Shown one piece after another: positions 21,955-35,386 of a stretch of DNA of 64,000 nt (positions are counted from its first letter, which is position 1; each line of letters opens with the position of its first letter). This stretch comes from Penium margaritaceum (Eukaryota > Streptophyta > Zygnematophyceae > Desmidiales > Peniaceae): NCBI GenBank assembly GCA_023375785.1, contig SZWC01001545.1, positions 104,350 through 168,349 on the forward strand, given 5' to 3'. The notes under the pieces are model-generated. The model was not told the origin of the DNA. It saw only the letters and a list, made by a program, of their open reading frames with translations, and searched no databases. Both the position numbers and the translations under genes were made by a program.

Positions 21955-22440
21955 CCCTACTGCTCGAGTTATTCGATTATAAATGTTTTTCTGGTCATTG
22001 AAATCGTGTCAATTTTTTTTCGCTGAAATGAAAATGTCACACAAATAATTTGAATATGTTTTTCAGTGGAATCAGGGTAGAGGAAATGTTCACTAATATT
22101 TCACATCACATGTTTGTTCACATTATCCGTAGAGTCATTCGTGGTAGGGAACTACAAATAGGCGTGAACAGCCGTCTGTACAAATGACAAACCCACGTAA
22201 CACCACACACACCTAGACCCGTTGGTGGTCCTTAGTATTTCTGTGTACAATGGAATATCTCGTTGAAATATTGGATTTCTGAAAAAATGATCATGGGCCT
22301 TATGTTGAATTCAATGTGTTAGTTGAATGTCAATTCGTTCACTTAGGATTCCAAAAATAATACTGAGCCCAATTTTTCAATCTAATTCATAGATTTCATA
22401 ATCAGGCAAACCTCTATCGTTGAATTCCTTGAGCAGTAGG
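21955..22440. mobile_element. TA-flanked MITE (Tc1/mariner-like target)
   Basis: An AT-rich 486-bp insert in a satellite monomer. The left end CCCTACTGCTCGAG and the complement of the right end CCTACTGCTCAAGG form an imperfect terminal inverted repeat of about 13 bp. TA is present on both sides (21953-21954, 22441-22442). Removing the insert and one TA restores the normal monomer text ACAAGGTAGAATACTGG exactly. There is no coding capacity. TA target duplication fits Tc1/mariner-derived MITEs, but the ends are not the common Stowaway sequence, so a different TA-using family is possible. Confidence 0.8.
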
Positions 22441-25400
22441 TAGAATACTGGTGGTTCGGTGTGGCTATTGTGCGCAATGCCTTGACAAAGTTGGCATGTG
22501 CCACTGACCATGACCACAAAGTTTACCAAGCGACTTTAACTTATACGTATCGTAACACGAGTCGGCCACGGTCAGAGTGCCCAATCACATCTAATATGCA
22601 TGACCTTGCAGGTATAAACAAGGTAAAAATCCGGTGGCATGGTACGGCTATTGTGCGCAATGCCTTGACAAAGTTCGCATGTGCCACTGACCATGACCAC
22701 AAAGTTTACCAAGTACATTAAACGGCTATGAATCATAACACGAGTCAGCCACGGTCAGAGTGTCCAATCACGGTGCACATGAACTAGGCATGATCTTGCA
22801 GGTACAAACAAGGTAGAATACTGGTGGCTCGGTGTGGCTATTGTGCGCAATGCCTTGACAAAGTTGGCATGTGCCACTGACCATGACCACAAAGTTTACC
22901 TAGTACATTAAACGGCTATGAATCATAACACGAGACAGCCACTGTCAGAGTATCCAATCACTTTGCAGATATACTGGGCATGACCTCGCATGTATAAACA
23001 AGGTAGAATACTGGTGGCTCGGTGCAGCTATTGTGCGCAATGCCCTGACAAAGTTGGGATGTGCCACTGACCATGACCACAAAGTTTACCAAGTGACTTT
23101 AACTTCTACGAATCATAACACGAGTCAGCCACGGTCAGAGTACCCAATCACAGTTCAGATGTACTAGGCATGACATTACAGGTATAAACAAGGTAAAAAA
23201 CAGGTGGCTTGGCACGGCTATTGTGCGCAATGTCTTGACAAAGTTGGTATGTGCCACTGACCATGACCACAAAGTTTGCCAAGTACATTAAACGGCTATG
23301 AATCATAACACGGGTCAGCCACGGTCAGAGTGTCCAATCACAGTGCAGATATAATGGGCATGACCTTGCATGTATAAACAAAGTAGAATACTGGTGGATC
23401 GGTGTGGCTATTTTGTGCAATGCCTTGACAAAGTCGGTATGTGCCACTGACCATGACCAAAATTGTATCCAAGTGACTTTACTTCTATCGATCATAACAC
23501 AAGTCAGCCACGGTCAGAGTGTCCAATCACAGTGCAGATGTACTAGGCATGATCTTGCAGGTACAAACACGGAAAAACACCGGTGGCTTGGCGTGGCTAT
23601 TGTGCGCAATGCCTTGACAAAGTTTGCATGTGCCACTGACCATGACCACAAAGTTTACCAAGTGACTTTAACTTCTACGAATCGTAACACGATTCAGCCA
23701 CGGTCAGAGTGTCCAATCACGGTGCACATCTAACATGCATGGCCTTGCAGGTATAAACAAGGTACAAAACCGGTGGCTTGGCACAGCTATTGTGCGCAAT
23801 GCCTTGACAAAATTGGCATGTGCCACTGACCATGACCACAAAGTTTACCAAGTGACTTTATCTTCTACAAACCGTAACACGGGTCAGCCACACTCAGAGT
23901 GCCCAATCACTGTGCACATCTAATATGCATGACCTTGCAGGTATAAAAAAGGTAAAAAACCGGTGGCTTGGCACGGCTATTGTGCGCAATGCCTTGACAA
24001 AGTTGGCATGTGCCACTGACCATGACCACAAAGTTTACCAAGTGACTTTAACTTCTACAAATCGTAACACGGGTCAGCCACACTCAGAGTGCCCAATCAC
24101 GGTGCACATCTAATATGCATGAACTTGCAGGTATAAACAAGTTAAAAAACTGGTGGCTTGGCACGGATATTATGCGCAATGCCTTGACAAAGTTGGCATG
24201 TGCCACTGACCATGACCACAAAGTTTACCAAGTACCTCAAAGGGCTATGAATAATAACACGTTTCAGCCACGGTCAGAGTTTCCAATCACAGTGCAGATA
24301 TACTGGGCATGACCTTTCAGTTGTAAACAAGGTATAGTACTTGTGGTTCGGTGTGGCTATTATGCACAATGCCTTGACAAAGTTGGCATGTGCCACTGAC
24401 CATGACCACAAATGTATCCAAGTGACTTTTACTTCTATTGATCATAACACGAGTCAGCCACGGTCAGAGTGCCCACTCACAGTGCACATGTAATATGCAT
24501 GATGTTGCAGGTATAAACAAGTTAAAATACTGGTGGCTTGGCACGGCGATTTTGCGCAATGCCTTGACAAAATTGGCATGTGCCACCGACAATGACCACA
24601 GCATTAACCAAGTACCTTAGAAGGCTATGAATCATAACACGAGTCAGCCACGGTCAGAGTGTCCAATCAGAATGCAATTCTTCTGGGCATGACCTTACAG
24701 GTATAAACAAGGTAAAATACTGGTGGCTCAGTGTGGCTATTGTGCGCAATTCCTTGACAAATATGGCATGTGCCTCTGACCATGACCACAAATGTATCCA
24801 AGTGACTTTTACTTTTATTGATCATAACACGAGTCAGCCACGGTCAGAGTGTCCAATCAGAGTGCAGATGTACTGGGCATGATCTTACAGGTGCAAACAA
24901 GGTAGAATACTGGTGGCTCGGTGTGGCTATTGTGCGCAATGCCTTGACAGAGTTGGCATGCGCCACTGACAATGACAACAAAGTTTACCAATTGACTTTG
25001 ACTTCTACGAATCATAACACGAGTCAGCTGCGGTCAGAGTACCCAGTCAAAGCGCACATCTAATATACATGACCTTGCAGGTATATACAAGGTAAAAAAC
25101 CGGTGGCTTGGCACGGCTATTGTGCGCAATGCCTTGACAAAGTTGGCATATGCCATTGAACATGACCAAATAGTTTACCAAGTATATTAAACGGCTATGA
25201 ATCATAACACGAGTCAGCCACGGTCAGAGTGTCCAATCACAGTGCAGATATACTGGGCATGACCTTGCAGGTATAAACAAGGTAGAATACAGATGGCTCG
25301 GTGTGGCTATTGTGCGCAATTCCTTGACAAAGTTGGCATGTGCCGCTGACCATGACCACAATACATCCAAGTGACGTTTACTTCTATTGATCATAACACG

Positions 25401-28400
25401 AATCAGCCACGGTCAAAGTGTCCAATCACAGTGCAGATGTATTACGCATGATCTTGTAGGTACAGACAAGGTAGAATACTGGTGGCTTGATGTGGCTATT
25501 TTGCGCTATGCCTTGACAAAGTTGGCATGTGCCACTGACCATGACCACAAATGTATGCAAGTGACTTTTACTTCTATTGATCATAACACGAGTCAGCCAC
25601 GGTCAGAGTTTGCAATCACAGTGCAGATGAACTAGGCATGCTCTTGAAGGTGCAAACAGGATAGAGTACTGGTGGCTCGGGTTTGCTATTGTGCGCAATG
25701 CCTTGACAAAGTTGGCATGTGCCACTGACCATGAACACAAAGTTTACCAATTGACTTTAACTTCTACAAATCGTACAACGAGTCAGCCACGGTCAGAGTT
25801 CCCAAACACAGTGCACATCTAGTATGCATGACCTTGCAGGTATAAACAAGTGAAAAAAACATGTGGCTTGGCATGGCTATTGTGCGCAATGCCTTGACAA
25901 AGTTGGCATGTGCAACTGACCATGACCACAAAGTTTACCAAGTACCTTAAACAGCTATGAATCACGACACGAGTCAGCCACGGTCAGAGTGTCCAATCAC
26001 AATGCAGATATAGTAGGCATGATCTTGCACGTGCAATTAAGATAGAATACGGGTGGCTTGGTGTGGCTATTGTGCGCAATGCTTTGACAAAGTTGGCATG
26101 TGCGACTGACCATGGCCACAAAGTTTACCAAGTGACTTTAACTTCTATTAATTGTAACACAAGTCAGCCACACTCAGAGTGCGCAATCAAAGTTCAGATG
26201 TACTAGGCATGACCTTGCAGGTATAAACAAGGTAAATAAACCGGTGGCTTGGCACGGCTATTGTGCGCAATGCCTTGACAAAGTTGGCATGTGCCACTGA
26301 CCATGACCACAAAGTTTACCAAGTACCTTAAATGGGTATGAATCATACCACAAGTCAGCCACGGGCACAGTGTCCACTCACAGTGCAGATATACTGGGCA
26401 TGCCCTTACAGGTATAAACAAGGTAGAATACTGGTGGCTCGGTGTGGCTATTGTGTGCAATGCCTTGACAAAGATGGCATATGCCACTGACCATGACCAC
26501 AATTGTATCCAAGTGACTTTTACATCTATTGATCATAACATGAGTCAGCCACGGTCAGAGTGTCCAATCATAGTGCAGATGTACTACACATGTTCTTGAA
26601 GGTTCAAACAAGGTAGACTACTGGTGGCTCGCAATGGCTATTGTGCGCAATGCCTTGACAATGTTGGCATGTGCCACTGACCATAACCACGAAGTTTACC
26701 AAGTGATTTGAACTTCTACGAATCGTAACACAATTCAACCACGGTCAGAATGCCCAATCACAGTGCACATCAAATATACATGACCTTGCAGGTATAAAGA
26801 AGGAAAAAAACCGGTGGCTTGGCACGGCTTTTGTGCGCAATGCCTTGACGAAGTTGGCATGTGCCACTGACCATGACCACAAAGTTTACCAAGTGACTTT
26901 AACTTCTACAAATCGTAACACGAGTCAGCCACAGTCAGAGTGCACAGTCACATTTCAGATGCACTAGGCATGACCTTGCATGTATAAACAGGGTAAAAAA
27001 CCGGTGGCTTGGCACAGATATTGTGCGCAATGCCTTGACAAAGTTGGCATTTGCCACTGACCATGACCACAAAGTTTACCAAGTACCTTAAACGGCTATG
27101 ACTCATAACATGACTCAGCCACGGTCAGAGTGTCCAATAACAGTGCAGATATACTGGGTATATCCTTGCACATATAAGCTAGAATACTGTTGGCTCGGTG
27201 TGGCTATTGTGCGCAATGCGTTGACAAAGTTGGCATGCGCCACTGACCATGACCACAAATGTATCCGAGTGAGTTTTACTTATATTGATCATAACACAAG
27301 TCAGCCACGGTCAGAGTGTCCAATCACAGTGCAGATGTAATAGGCATGATCTTGCAGGTACAAACAAGGTAGAATACTGGTGGCTCGGTATAGCTATTGT
27401 ACGCAATGCCTTGACAAAGTTGGCATGTGCCACTGACCATGACCACAAAGTTTACCAAGTAACTTTAACTTCTACGAATCATTACACAAGTCAGCAAAGG
27501 TCAGAGTACCCAATCACAGTGCACATCTAATATGCATGACATTGCAGGTATAAACAGGGTAAAAAACCGGTGTCTTGGCACAGCTATTGTGCGCAATGCC
27601 TTGACAAAGTTGGCATGTGCCACAGACCATGACCACAAAGTTTACCAAGTGACTTTAACTTCTATGGTTTGTAACAGGAGTCAGCCACAGTCAGAGTGTC
27701 CAATCAAAGTTCAGATGTACTAGGCATGCCCTTGCAGTTGTAAACAAAGGTAAAAAACCGGTGGCGTGGCACAGCTGTTGTGCGCAATGCCTTGACAAAG
27801 TTGGCATGTGCCACTGACCATGACCACAAAGTTTACCAAATGACTTTAACTTCTACAAATCGTAACACGAGTCAACCACGGTCAGAGTGCCCAATCACAG
27901 TGCACATCTAGTATGCATGACCTTGCAGGTATAAACAAAGTAAAAAAATGGTGGCTTGGCACGCCTATTGTGCGCAATGCCTTGAAAAAGTTGGCATGTG
28001 CCACTGACCATGACCACAAGGTTTACCAAGTGACTTTAACTTCTACAAATTGTAACACGAGTCAGCTACAGTCAAAGTGCCCAATCACAGTTCAGATGTA
28101 CTAGGCATGACCTTGCAGGTATAAAGAAGGTAAAAACCTGATGGCGTGGCACGGCTATTGTGCGCAATGCCTTGACAAAGTTGGCATGTGCCACTGACCA
28201 TGACCACAAAGTTTACCAAGTACCTCAAACGGCTATGACTCATACCACGAGTCAGCCACGTTCAGAGTGTCCAATCACAGTTCAGATGTACTAGGCATGA
28301 TCTTGCAGGTACAAACAAGGCAGAAGACTGGTGTCTCGGTGTGGCTATTGTGCGCAATGCCTTGACAAAGTTGGCATGTGCCACTGACCATGACCACAAA

Positions 28401-29293
28401 TGTATCAAAGTGAATTCTACTTCTATTGATCATAACACGAGTCAGCCACGGTCAGAGTGTCCAATCAAAGTGCAAAAGTAATGGGCATGATCTTGCAGGT
28501 ACAAACAAGGTAGAATACTGGTGTCTCGGTGTGGCTATTGTGTGCAATGACTTGACAAAGTTGGCATGTGCCACTGACCAGGACCACAAAGTTTACCAAG
28601 TGACCTTAACGCCTACGAATCGTAACACAAGTCAGCCACGGTCAGAGTGCCAAATCACATTGCACATCTAATATGCATGACCTTGCAGGCATACACAAGG
28701 TAAAAAACCGGTGGCTTGGCACGGCTATTGTGCGCAATGCCTTGACAAAGTTGGCATGTACCACTGACCATGACCACAAAGTTTACCAAGTGACTTTAAC
28801 GTCAACGAATCGTAACAGGAGTCTGCCACATTCAGAGTGCCCAATCACAGTTCACATCTAATATGCATGACCTTGCAGGTATAAGGAAGGTAAAGAACTT
28901 GTGGCTTGGCACGGTTATTGTGCGCAATGCCTTGACAAAGTTGGCATGTGCCACTGACCATGACCACACTATTTACCACGTACCTGAAACGGCTATGAAT
29001 CATAACACGCGTCACCTACGGTCAGAGTGTCCAATCACAGTGGAGATGTACTAGGCGTGATCTTGAAGGTGCATTCAAGGTTGAATACTGGTGGCTCGGT
29101 GTGGCTATTGTGCGCAATGCCTTGACAAAGTTGGCATGTGCCACTGATCATGATCACCATGTTTACCAAGTGACTTTAACTTCTTCGAATCGTAAGACAA
29201 GTCAGCCATGGTCAGAGTGCCCAATCACTGTACACGTTTAATATGCATGACCTTGCTGGTATACACAAGGTAAAGAACTGGTGGCTTGGCACG

Positions 29294-29663
29294 GCCTCGA
29301 CAGGGGTGAGACACAGAGCTCCAAGGTCGACAGGGGTGAGACACAGAAAGACGAGAACGGTCCTCATAAGTTAGTCACAAGGCCTCGACAGGGGTGAGAC
29401 ACAGAGCTCCAAGGTAGACAGAGGGCAGTGAGAGAGCACGGAATCGAAGCGGGTGATGCACCAGAGGTGAGCGAAAGGTCATGAGTGACAAAGCAAAGCG
29501 ATAAATGGTAAGCGAAGTGAGCGGAGACACAAGGCGAGCAGAGCGAGAACACAGCGGCGATACCACGGAACCAAAAGGGAACAGTATGTGCACAACTGTT
29601 CTGGTTATACTAGGAGGGAATGAACATCCTCCTTATAAGAGACAGAACAAGACAAAAGGGAAA
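29294..29663 (-). mobile_element. TGTCAG-family LTR fragment, copy 1
   Basis: A reverse-oriented R/U5-side piece of an LTR: CACGGAACCAAAAGGGAACAG and GGGAATGAACATCCTCCTTAT are complements of the family landmarks. It joins satellite directly on both sides. A CGACAGGGGTGAGACACAG unit occurs three times near 29298, 29328 and 29385, a local stutter seen only in this copy. Two more copies with matching right flanks lie at 31183 and 32784. Confidence 0.8.
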
Positions 29664-31133
29664 CAAGTCAGTCACGGTCAGAGTGTTCAATAACAATGCA
29701 GATGTACTAGGCATGATCTTACAGGTGCAAACAAGGTGGAATACTGGTGGCTCGGTGTGGCTATTGTGCGTAATGCCTTGACAAATTTTGCATGTGCCAC
29801 TGACCATGACCACAATGTTTACCAAGTGACTTTAACGTCTACGGATCATAACACGAGTCAGCCACGGTCGGAGTGTCCAATCACAACGTACATCTAATAT
29901 GCATGACCTTGCAGGAAAAACAAGGTAAAAAACCGGTGTCTTGGCACGGCTATTGTGCGCAATGCATTGTGCCACTGACCATGACCACAAAGCTTTCCAT
30001 GTACATGAAACGGCTATAAATCATAACACGACTCAGCCACGGTCAGAGTGTCCAATCACAGTGCATATATAATGGGCATGATCTTGCAGGTACAAACTAG
30101 GTAGAATACTAGTGGCTCGGTGTAGGTATTTTGCGCAATGCCTTTACAAAGTTGGCATGTGCCACTGACCATGACTACAAATGTATCCAAGTGACTTTTA
30201 CTTCTATTGATCATAACACGAGTTAGCCACGGTCAGGGTATCCAATCACAGTGCAGATGTACTAGGCATGATCGTGCAGGTACAAACAAGGTAGAATACT
30301 GGTGGCTCAGTTTGGCGATTGTGCGCAATGCCTTGACAAAGTTGGCATATACCACTGACCTTGACCACAAATGTATCCAAGTGACTTTTACTTCTATTGA
30401 TCATAACACAAGTCAGCCGCGGTCAGAGTGTCCAATCACAGTGCAGATGTACTACGCATGATCTTGCAGATTAAAAAAAGGTAGAATACTGGTGGCTCGG
30501 TGTGGCTATTGTGCGCAATGCCTTGACAAAGTTGGCATGTGCCACTGACCATGACTACAAAGTTTACCAAGTGACTTTAACCTCTACATACCGTAATACG
30601 AGTCAGCCACTATCAGAGTGCCCAATCACAGCGTACATCTAATATGCATGACCTTGCAGGTATAAACAAGGTAAAAAACTGGTGGCTTGGCACGGCTATT
30701 GTGCGCAATGCCTTGACAAAGTTGGCATGTGCCACTGACCATGACCACAAAGTTTACCAAGTGACTTTAACTTCTACGAATCGTAACATGGGTCAGCCAC
30801 ATTCAGAGTGCCCAATCATATTGCACATCTAATATGCATGACCTTGCTGGTATGAAGAAGGTAAAAAACCGGTGGCTTGGCACGGCAATTGTGCGCAATT
30901 CCTTGACAAAGTTGGCATGTGCCACTGACCATGACCACAAAGTTTACCAAGTGACTTTAACTTCTACGAATCGTAACACGGGTCAGCCACATTCAGAGTG
31001 CCCAATCATATTGCACATCTGATATGCATGACCTTGCTGGTATGAAGAAGGTAAAAAACCGGTGGCTTGGCACGGCAATTGTGCGCAATTCCTTGACAAA
31101 GTTGGCATGTGCCACTGACCATGACCACAAAGT
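29664..31133 (+). repeat. 190-bp satellite array, forward
   Basis: About 7-8 monomers between LTR fragment 1 and the gap. The last C-type monomers, starting 30834 and 31024, are almost identical at 190-bp spacing right before the N run, suspicious for unresolved assembly. Confidence 0.93.
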
Positions 31134-31182
31134 NNNNNNNNNNNNNNNNNNNNNNNNNNNNNNNNNNNNNNNNNNNNNNNNN
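31134..31182. other. Assembly gap of 49 N
   Basis: It separates satellite from an LTR fragment that is cut at the gap edge. Its true size is unknown. Confidence 0.98.
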
Positions 31183-31405
31183 GAATCGAAGCGGGTGATG
31201 CACCAGAGGTGAGCGAAAGGTCATGAGTGACAAAGCGAAGCAATAAATGGTAGGGGAAGTGAGCGGAGACACAAGGCGAGCAAAGTGAGAACACAGTGGC
31301 GATACCACGGAACCAAAAGGGAACAGTATGTGCACAACTGTTCTGGTGATACTAGGAGGGACTGAACATCCTCCTTATAAGAGACAGAATAAGACAAAAG
31401 GGAAA
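31183..31405 (-). mobile_element. TGTCAG-family LTR fragment, copy 2
   Basis: Begins at the gap edge inside the LTR (GAATCGAAGCGGGTGATGC). It is nearly identical to copies 1 and 3 and ends at the same LTR/satellite junction, AAAGGGAAACGAGTCAGTCAC. Confidence 0.85.
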
Positions 31406-32783
31406 CGAGTCAGTCACGGTCAGAGTGTCCAATAACAATGCAGATGTACTAGGCATGATCTTACAGGTGCAAACAAGGTGGAATACTGGTGGCTCAGTGT
31501 GGCTATTGTGCGTAATGCCTTGACAAATTTTGCATGTGCCACTGACCATGACCACAATGTTTACCAAGTGACTTTAACGTCTACGGATCATAACACGAGT
31601 CAGCCACGGTCGGAGTGTCCAATCACANTTTCCATGTACATGAAACGGCTATAAATCATAACACGACTCAGCCACGGTCAGAGTGTCCAATCACAGTGCA
31701 TATATAATGGGCATGATCTTGCAGGTACAAACTAGGTAGAATACTAGTGGCTCGGTGTAGGTATTTTGCGCAATGCCTTTACAAAGTTGGCATGTGCCAC
31801 TGACCATGACCACAAATGTATCCAAGTGACTTTTACTTCTATTGATCATAACACAAGTTAGCCACGGTCAGGGTATCCAGTCACAATGCAGATGTACTAG
31901 GCATGATCGTGCAGGTACAAACAAGGTAGAATACTGGTGGCTCAGTTTGGCGATTGTGCGCAATGCCTTGACAAAGTTGGCATGTACCACTGACCTTGAC
32001 CACAAATGTATCCAAGTGACTTTTACTTCTATTGATCATAACACAAGTCAGCCGCGGTCAGAGTGTCCAATCACAGTGCAGATGTACTACGCATGATCTT
32101 GCAGATTAATAAAAGGTAGAATACTGGTGGCTCGGTGTGGCTATTGTGCGCAATGCCTTGACAAAGTTGGCATGTACCACTGACCTTGACTACAAATGTA
32201 TCCAAGTGACTTTTACTTCTATTGATCATAACACGAGTTAGCCACGGTCAGGGTATCCAATCATAGTGCAGATGTACTAGGCATGATCGTGCAGGTACAA
32301 ACAAGGTAGAATACTGGTGACTCAGTTTGGCGATTGTGCGCAATGCCTTGACAAAGTTGGCATGTACCACTGACCTTGACTACAAATGTATCCAAGTGAC
32401 TTTTACTTCTATTGATCATAACACGAGTTAGCCACGGTCAGGGTATCCAATCATAGTGCAGATGTACTAGGCATGATCGTGCAGGTACAAACAAGGTAGA
32501 ATACTGGTGACTCAGTTTGGCGATTGTGCGCAATGCCTTGACAAAGTTGGCATGTACCACTGACCTTGACTACAAATGTATCCAAGTGACTTTTACTTCT
32601 ATTGATCATAACACGAGTTAGCCACGGTCAGGGTATCCAATCATAGTGCAGATGTACTAGGCATGATCTGGAAGGTGCAAACAAGGTAGAATACTGGTGG
32701 CTCGGTGTGGCTATTGTGCGCAATGCCTTGACAAAGTTGGCATGTGCCACTTACCATGATTACAAAGTTTACCAAGTGAATTT
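31406..32783 (+). repeat. 190-bp satellite array with identical tandem units
   Basis: Mostly B-like monomers. 32171-32360 and 32361-32550 are identical by eye, and 32551-32667 continues the same text, so the unit is exactly 190 bp and extremely young or an assembly stutter. A single N at 31628 hides a large part of a monomer. Confidence 0.93.
31628..31628. other. Single-N assembly join
   Basis: Compared with the sister block after 29880, roughly 110 bp of monomer are missing across this base. Confidence 0.8.
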
Positions 32784-33194
32784 TGTCAGAAGATTGTAGT
32801 GAGAGCAGACGGCAGGAGCAGAAGCAGGCAGAAGCATTGAATCATACAGGAGTCAGCCAGCAGAATGATGAAGGCAGAAAGACGAGAACGGTCCTCATAA
32901 GTTAGTCACAAGGCCTCGACAGGGGTGAGACACAGAGCTCCAAGGTAGACAGAGGGCAGTGAGAGAGCACGGAATCGAAGCGGGTGATGCACCAGAGGTG
33001 AGCGAAAGGTCATGAGTGACAAAGGGAAGCGATAAATGGTAGGGGAAGTGAGCGGAGACACAAGGCGAGCAAAGTGAGAACACAGCGGCGATACCACGGA
33101 ACCAAAAGGGAACAGTATGTGCACAACTGTTCTGGTCATACTAGGAGGGACTGAACATCCTCCTTATAGGAGACAGAACAAGACAAAAGGGAAA
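32784..33194 (-). mobile_element. TGTCAG-family LTR fragment, copy 3
   Basis: The fullest of the three. It starts TGTCAGAAGATTG (the LTR terminus read in reverse) and continues through the R region to CTCCTTATAGGAGACAG, where U3 stops and satellite begins with GAGTCAGTCACGG. The right flank is nearly identical to those of copies 1 and 2, so the junction existed before the copies were multiplied. Confidence 0.85.
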
Positions 33195-34531
33195 CGAGTC
33201 AGTCACGGTCAGAGTGTCCAATAACAATGCAGATGTACTAGGCATGATCTTACAGGTGCAAACAAGGTGGGATACTGGTGGCTCGGTGTGGCTATTGTGC
33301 GTAATGCCTTGACAAATTTTGCATGTGCCACTGACCATGACCACAATGTTTACCAAGTGACTTTAACGTCTACGGACCATAACACGAGTCAGCCACGGTC
33401 GGAGTATCCAATCACAGCGTACATCTAATATGCATGACATTGCAGGTAAAAACAAGGTAAAAAACCGGTGTCTTGGCACGGCTATTGTGCGCAATGCATT
33501 GTGCCACTGACCATGACCACAAAGTTTTCCAAGTACATGAAACGGCTTTAAATCATAACACGACTCAGCCACGGTCAGAGTGTCCAATCACAGTGCAGAT
33601 ATAATGGGCATGATCTTGCTGGTACAAACAAGGTAGAATACTATTGGCTCGGTGTAGGTATTTTGCGCAATGCCTTTACAAAGTTGGCATGTGCCACTGA
33701 CCATGACCACAAATGTATCAAAGTGACTTTTACTTCTATTGATCATAACACGAGTTAGCCACGGTCAGGGTATCCAATCATAGTGCAGATGTACTAGGCA
33801 TGATCGTGCAGGTACAAACAAGGTAGAATACTGGTGGCTCAGTTTGGCTATTGTGCGCAATGCCTTGACAAAGTTGGCATGTACCACTGACCTTGACCAC
33901 AAATGTATCCAAGTGACTTTTACTTCTATTGATCATAACACAAGTCAGCGGCGGTCACAGTGTCCAATCACAGTGCATATGTACTACGCATGATCTTGCA
34001 GGTTAAAAAAAGGTAGAATACTGGTGGCTCGGTGTGGCTATTGTGCGCAATGCCTTGACAAAGTTGGCATGTGCCACTGCTATGACCACAAAGTTTACCA
34101 AGTACATTAAACGGCTATGAATCATAACACGAGGCAGCCACGGTCAGAGTGTCCAATTTCAGTGTAGATATGCTGGGCATGACCTTACAGGTACAAACAA
34201 GGTAGAATACTGGTGGCTCGGTGTGGCTATTGTGTGTAATGCCTTGACAAAGTTGGCATGTGCTACTGACCATGCCCACAAATGTATCCAAGTGACTTTT
34301 ACTTCTATTGATCATAACACGAGTCAGCCACGGTCAGAGAGTCCTATCACAGTGCATATGTACTAGGCATGATCTTGGAGTTGCAAACAAGGTAGACTAC
34401 TGGTGGCTCAGTGTGGCTATTGTGCGCAATGCCTTGACAGAGTTGGCAGTGCCACTGACCATGACCACAAAGTTTACCAAGTGACTTTAACTTCTACGAA
34501 TCGTAACAAGATTCAGCCACGGTCAGAGTGC
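33195..34531 (+). repeat. 190-bp satellite array, forward
   Basis: About seven monomers. The first part repeats the flank of the other two LTR fragments. The array stops at the Copia integrase fragment near 34532. Confidence 0.93.
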
Positions 34532-34656
34532 CCAAGAAACTCCGTTTGCCGCTTCACTGCTGCCACGAACTCCTCCATGCATGAGAACACATTACTCTTC
34601 TTCTTGATGTTGTAGATGTACAGTTTGCGGCTGTGGTCGTCGATGAAGGTGACGCA
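34532..34656 (-). pseudogene. Copia integrase core fragment
   Basis: About 40 codons including CVTFIDDHSRKLYIY, the hallmark of the Copia integrase core domain, then CMEEFVAAVKRQTEF. Integrase inserts the element DNA into the host genome. The fragment is cut by satellite on its downstream side and by unrecognised sequence upstream. Confidence 0.85.
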
Positions 34657-35071
34657 GTTTTCAGAATATTGTTTGGAACAATAACTGTGAAGTGGGTACG
34701 GCCCGGGATGCGGGCAAGCCGCGAGGTGAGCAACAGCGCTCGAGGTGCGGGCTGGACCTGTTGGGATTGCCGCAGTACCACAGGAGGAGCATAATGAGTC
34801 ACGAGAAGATGAATGTATGCGTGGGCGCGGTGCTCAAGCATGAGCGCTGAGGATTGATCAGATGCGGCAATTCGAAAGATGAACGGGTTGAGAATGAGTG
34901 GAGGCAGTGCCGAGGCGCGGGCCGAAAGGCCTCAGCGATGAGGCACGAGCCTTAACTGTCGATGGTGATGACCGCAGGACACCGGGGCAAGCCACAGCTA
35001 CCGAGGACGGACCTGCATGAAGATTAGGCGAGTGAGCGTAAGCAAACGAGCGGAGGCCACAGTCAAGAGAG

Positions 35072-35235
35072 GCGGGCACAAGACAAGCGATGAATGAACT
35101 GAGGGTGCCATAGCTTGCAGGCGGGCAGCCAAACGATGAGGAACGGAAGGAAGTGCCACAGCCAAGAGGCGGGCAGCCAAGCGATGAGAAGCAAGAAGAC
35201 TGTGCCACAACCCGAAGGCGGGCAGCGAGATGATG
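35072..35235. repeat. 49-bp tandem repeat, about 3.4 copies
   Basis: GCGGGCA starts units at 35072, 35121, 35169 and 35218 (periods 49, 48, 49). Each unit has a GATGA block and a GTGCCA block. A weaker unit may precede it from about 35035. Confidence 0.8.
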
Positions 35236-35365
35236 GAGGAAACATGAATCTTAGTAGATTAACTAGAGCAATACAGTAGCACGGGTACATATACGATCCT
35301 ACTCATATCTAACAAAGAAGGTTGCTACCAAGGTGGATAGTAGCTGAGGTGCAGCCGCAGACGAG

Positions 35366-35386
35366 CTGCTGCTGCTGCTGCTGCTG
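35366..35386 (+). repeat. (CTG)7 microsatellite
   Basis: Seven perfect CTG triplets, read as CAG on the reverse strand, where a Gln-rich open frame crosses it. Confidence 0.95.

Larger units (their letters stand above)
21684..29293 (+). repeat. 190-bp satellite array, forward (about 37 monomers)
   Basis: Resumes in the phase at which element A interrupted it (ACTTTAACTTCTAC). It contains a MITE at 21955-22440 and a single-base gap at 21813 where about 20 bp of monomer are missing. C-type monomers occur in runs, with frame starts at 23735, 23925 and 24115 spaced exactly 190. No gene seen. Confidence 0.95.

Noticed and set aside
23735-24312. A repeated 62-63 codon open frame (MHDLAGINKVKNRWLG...), seen dozens of times
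   Set aside because: It is the C-type satellite monomer read in one frame. It ends after one monomer because 190 is not a multiple of three, and reverse-strand frames are equally common.
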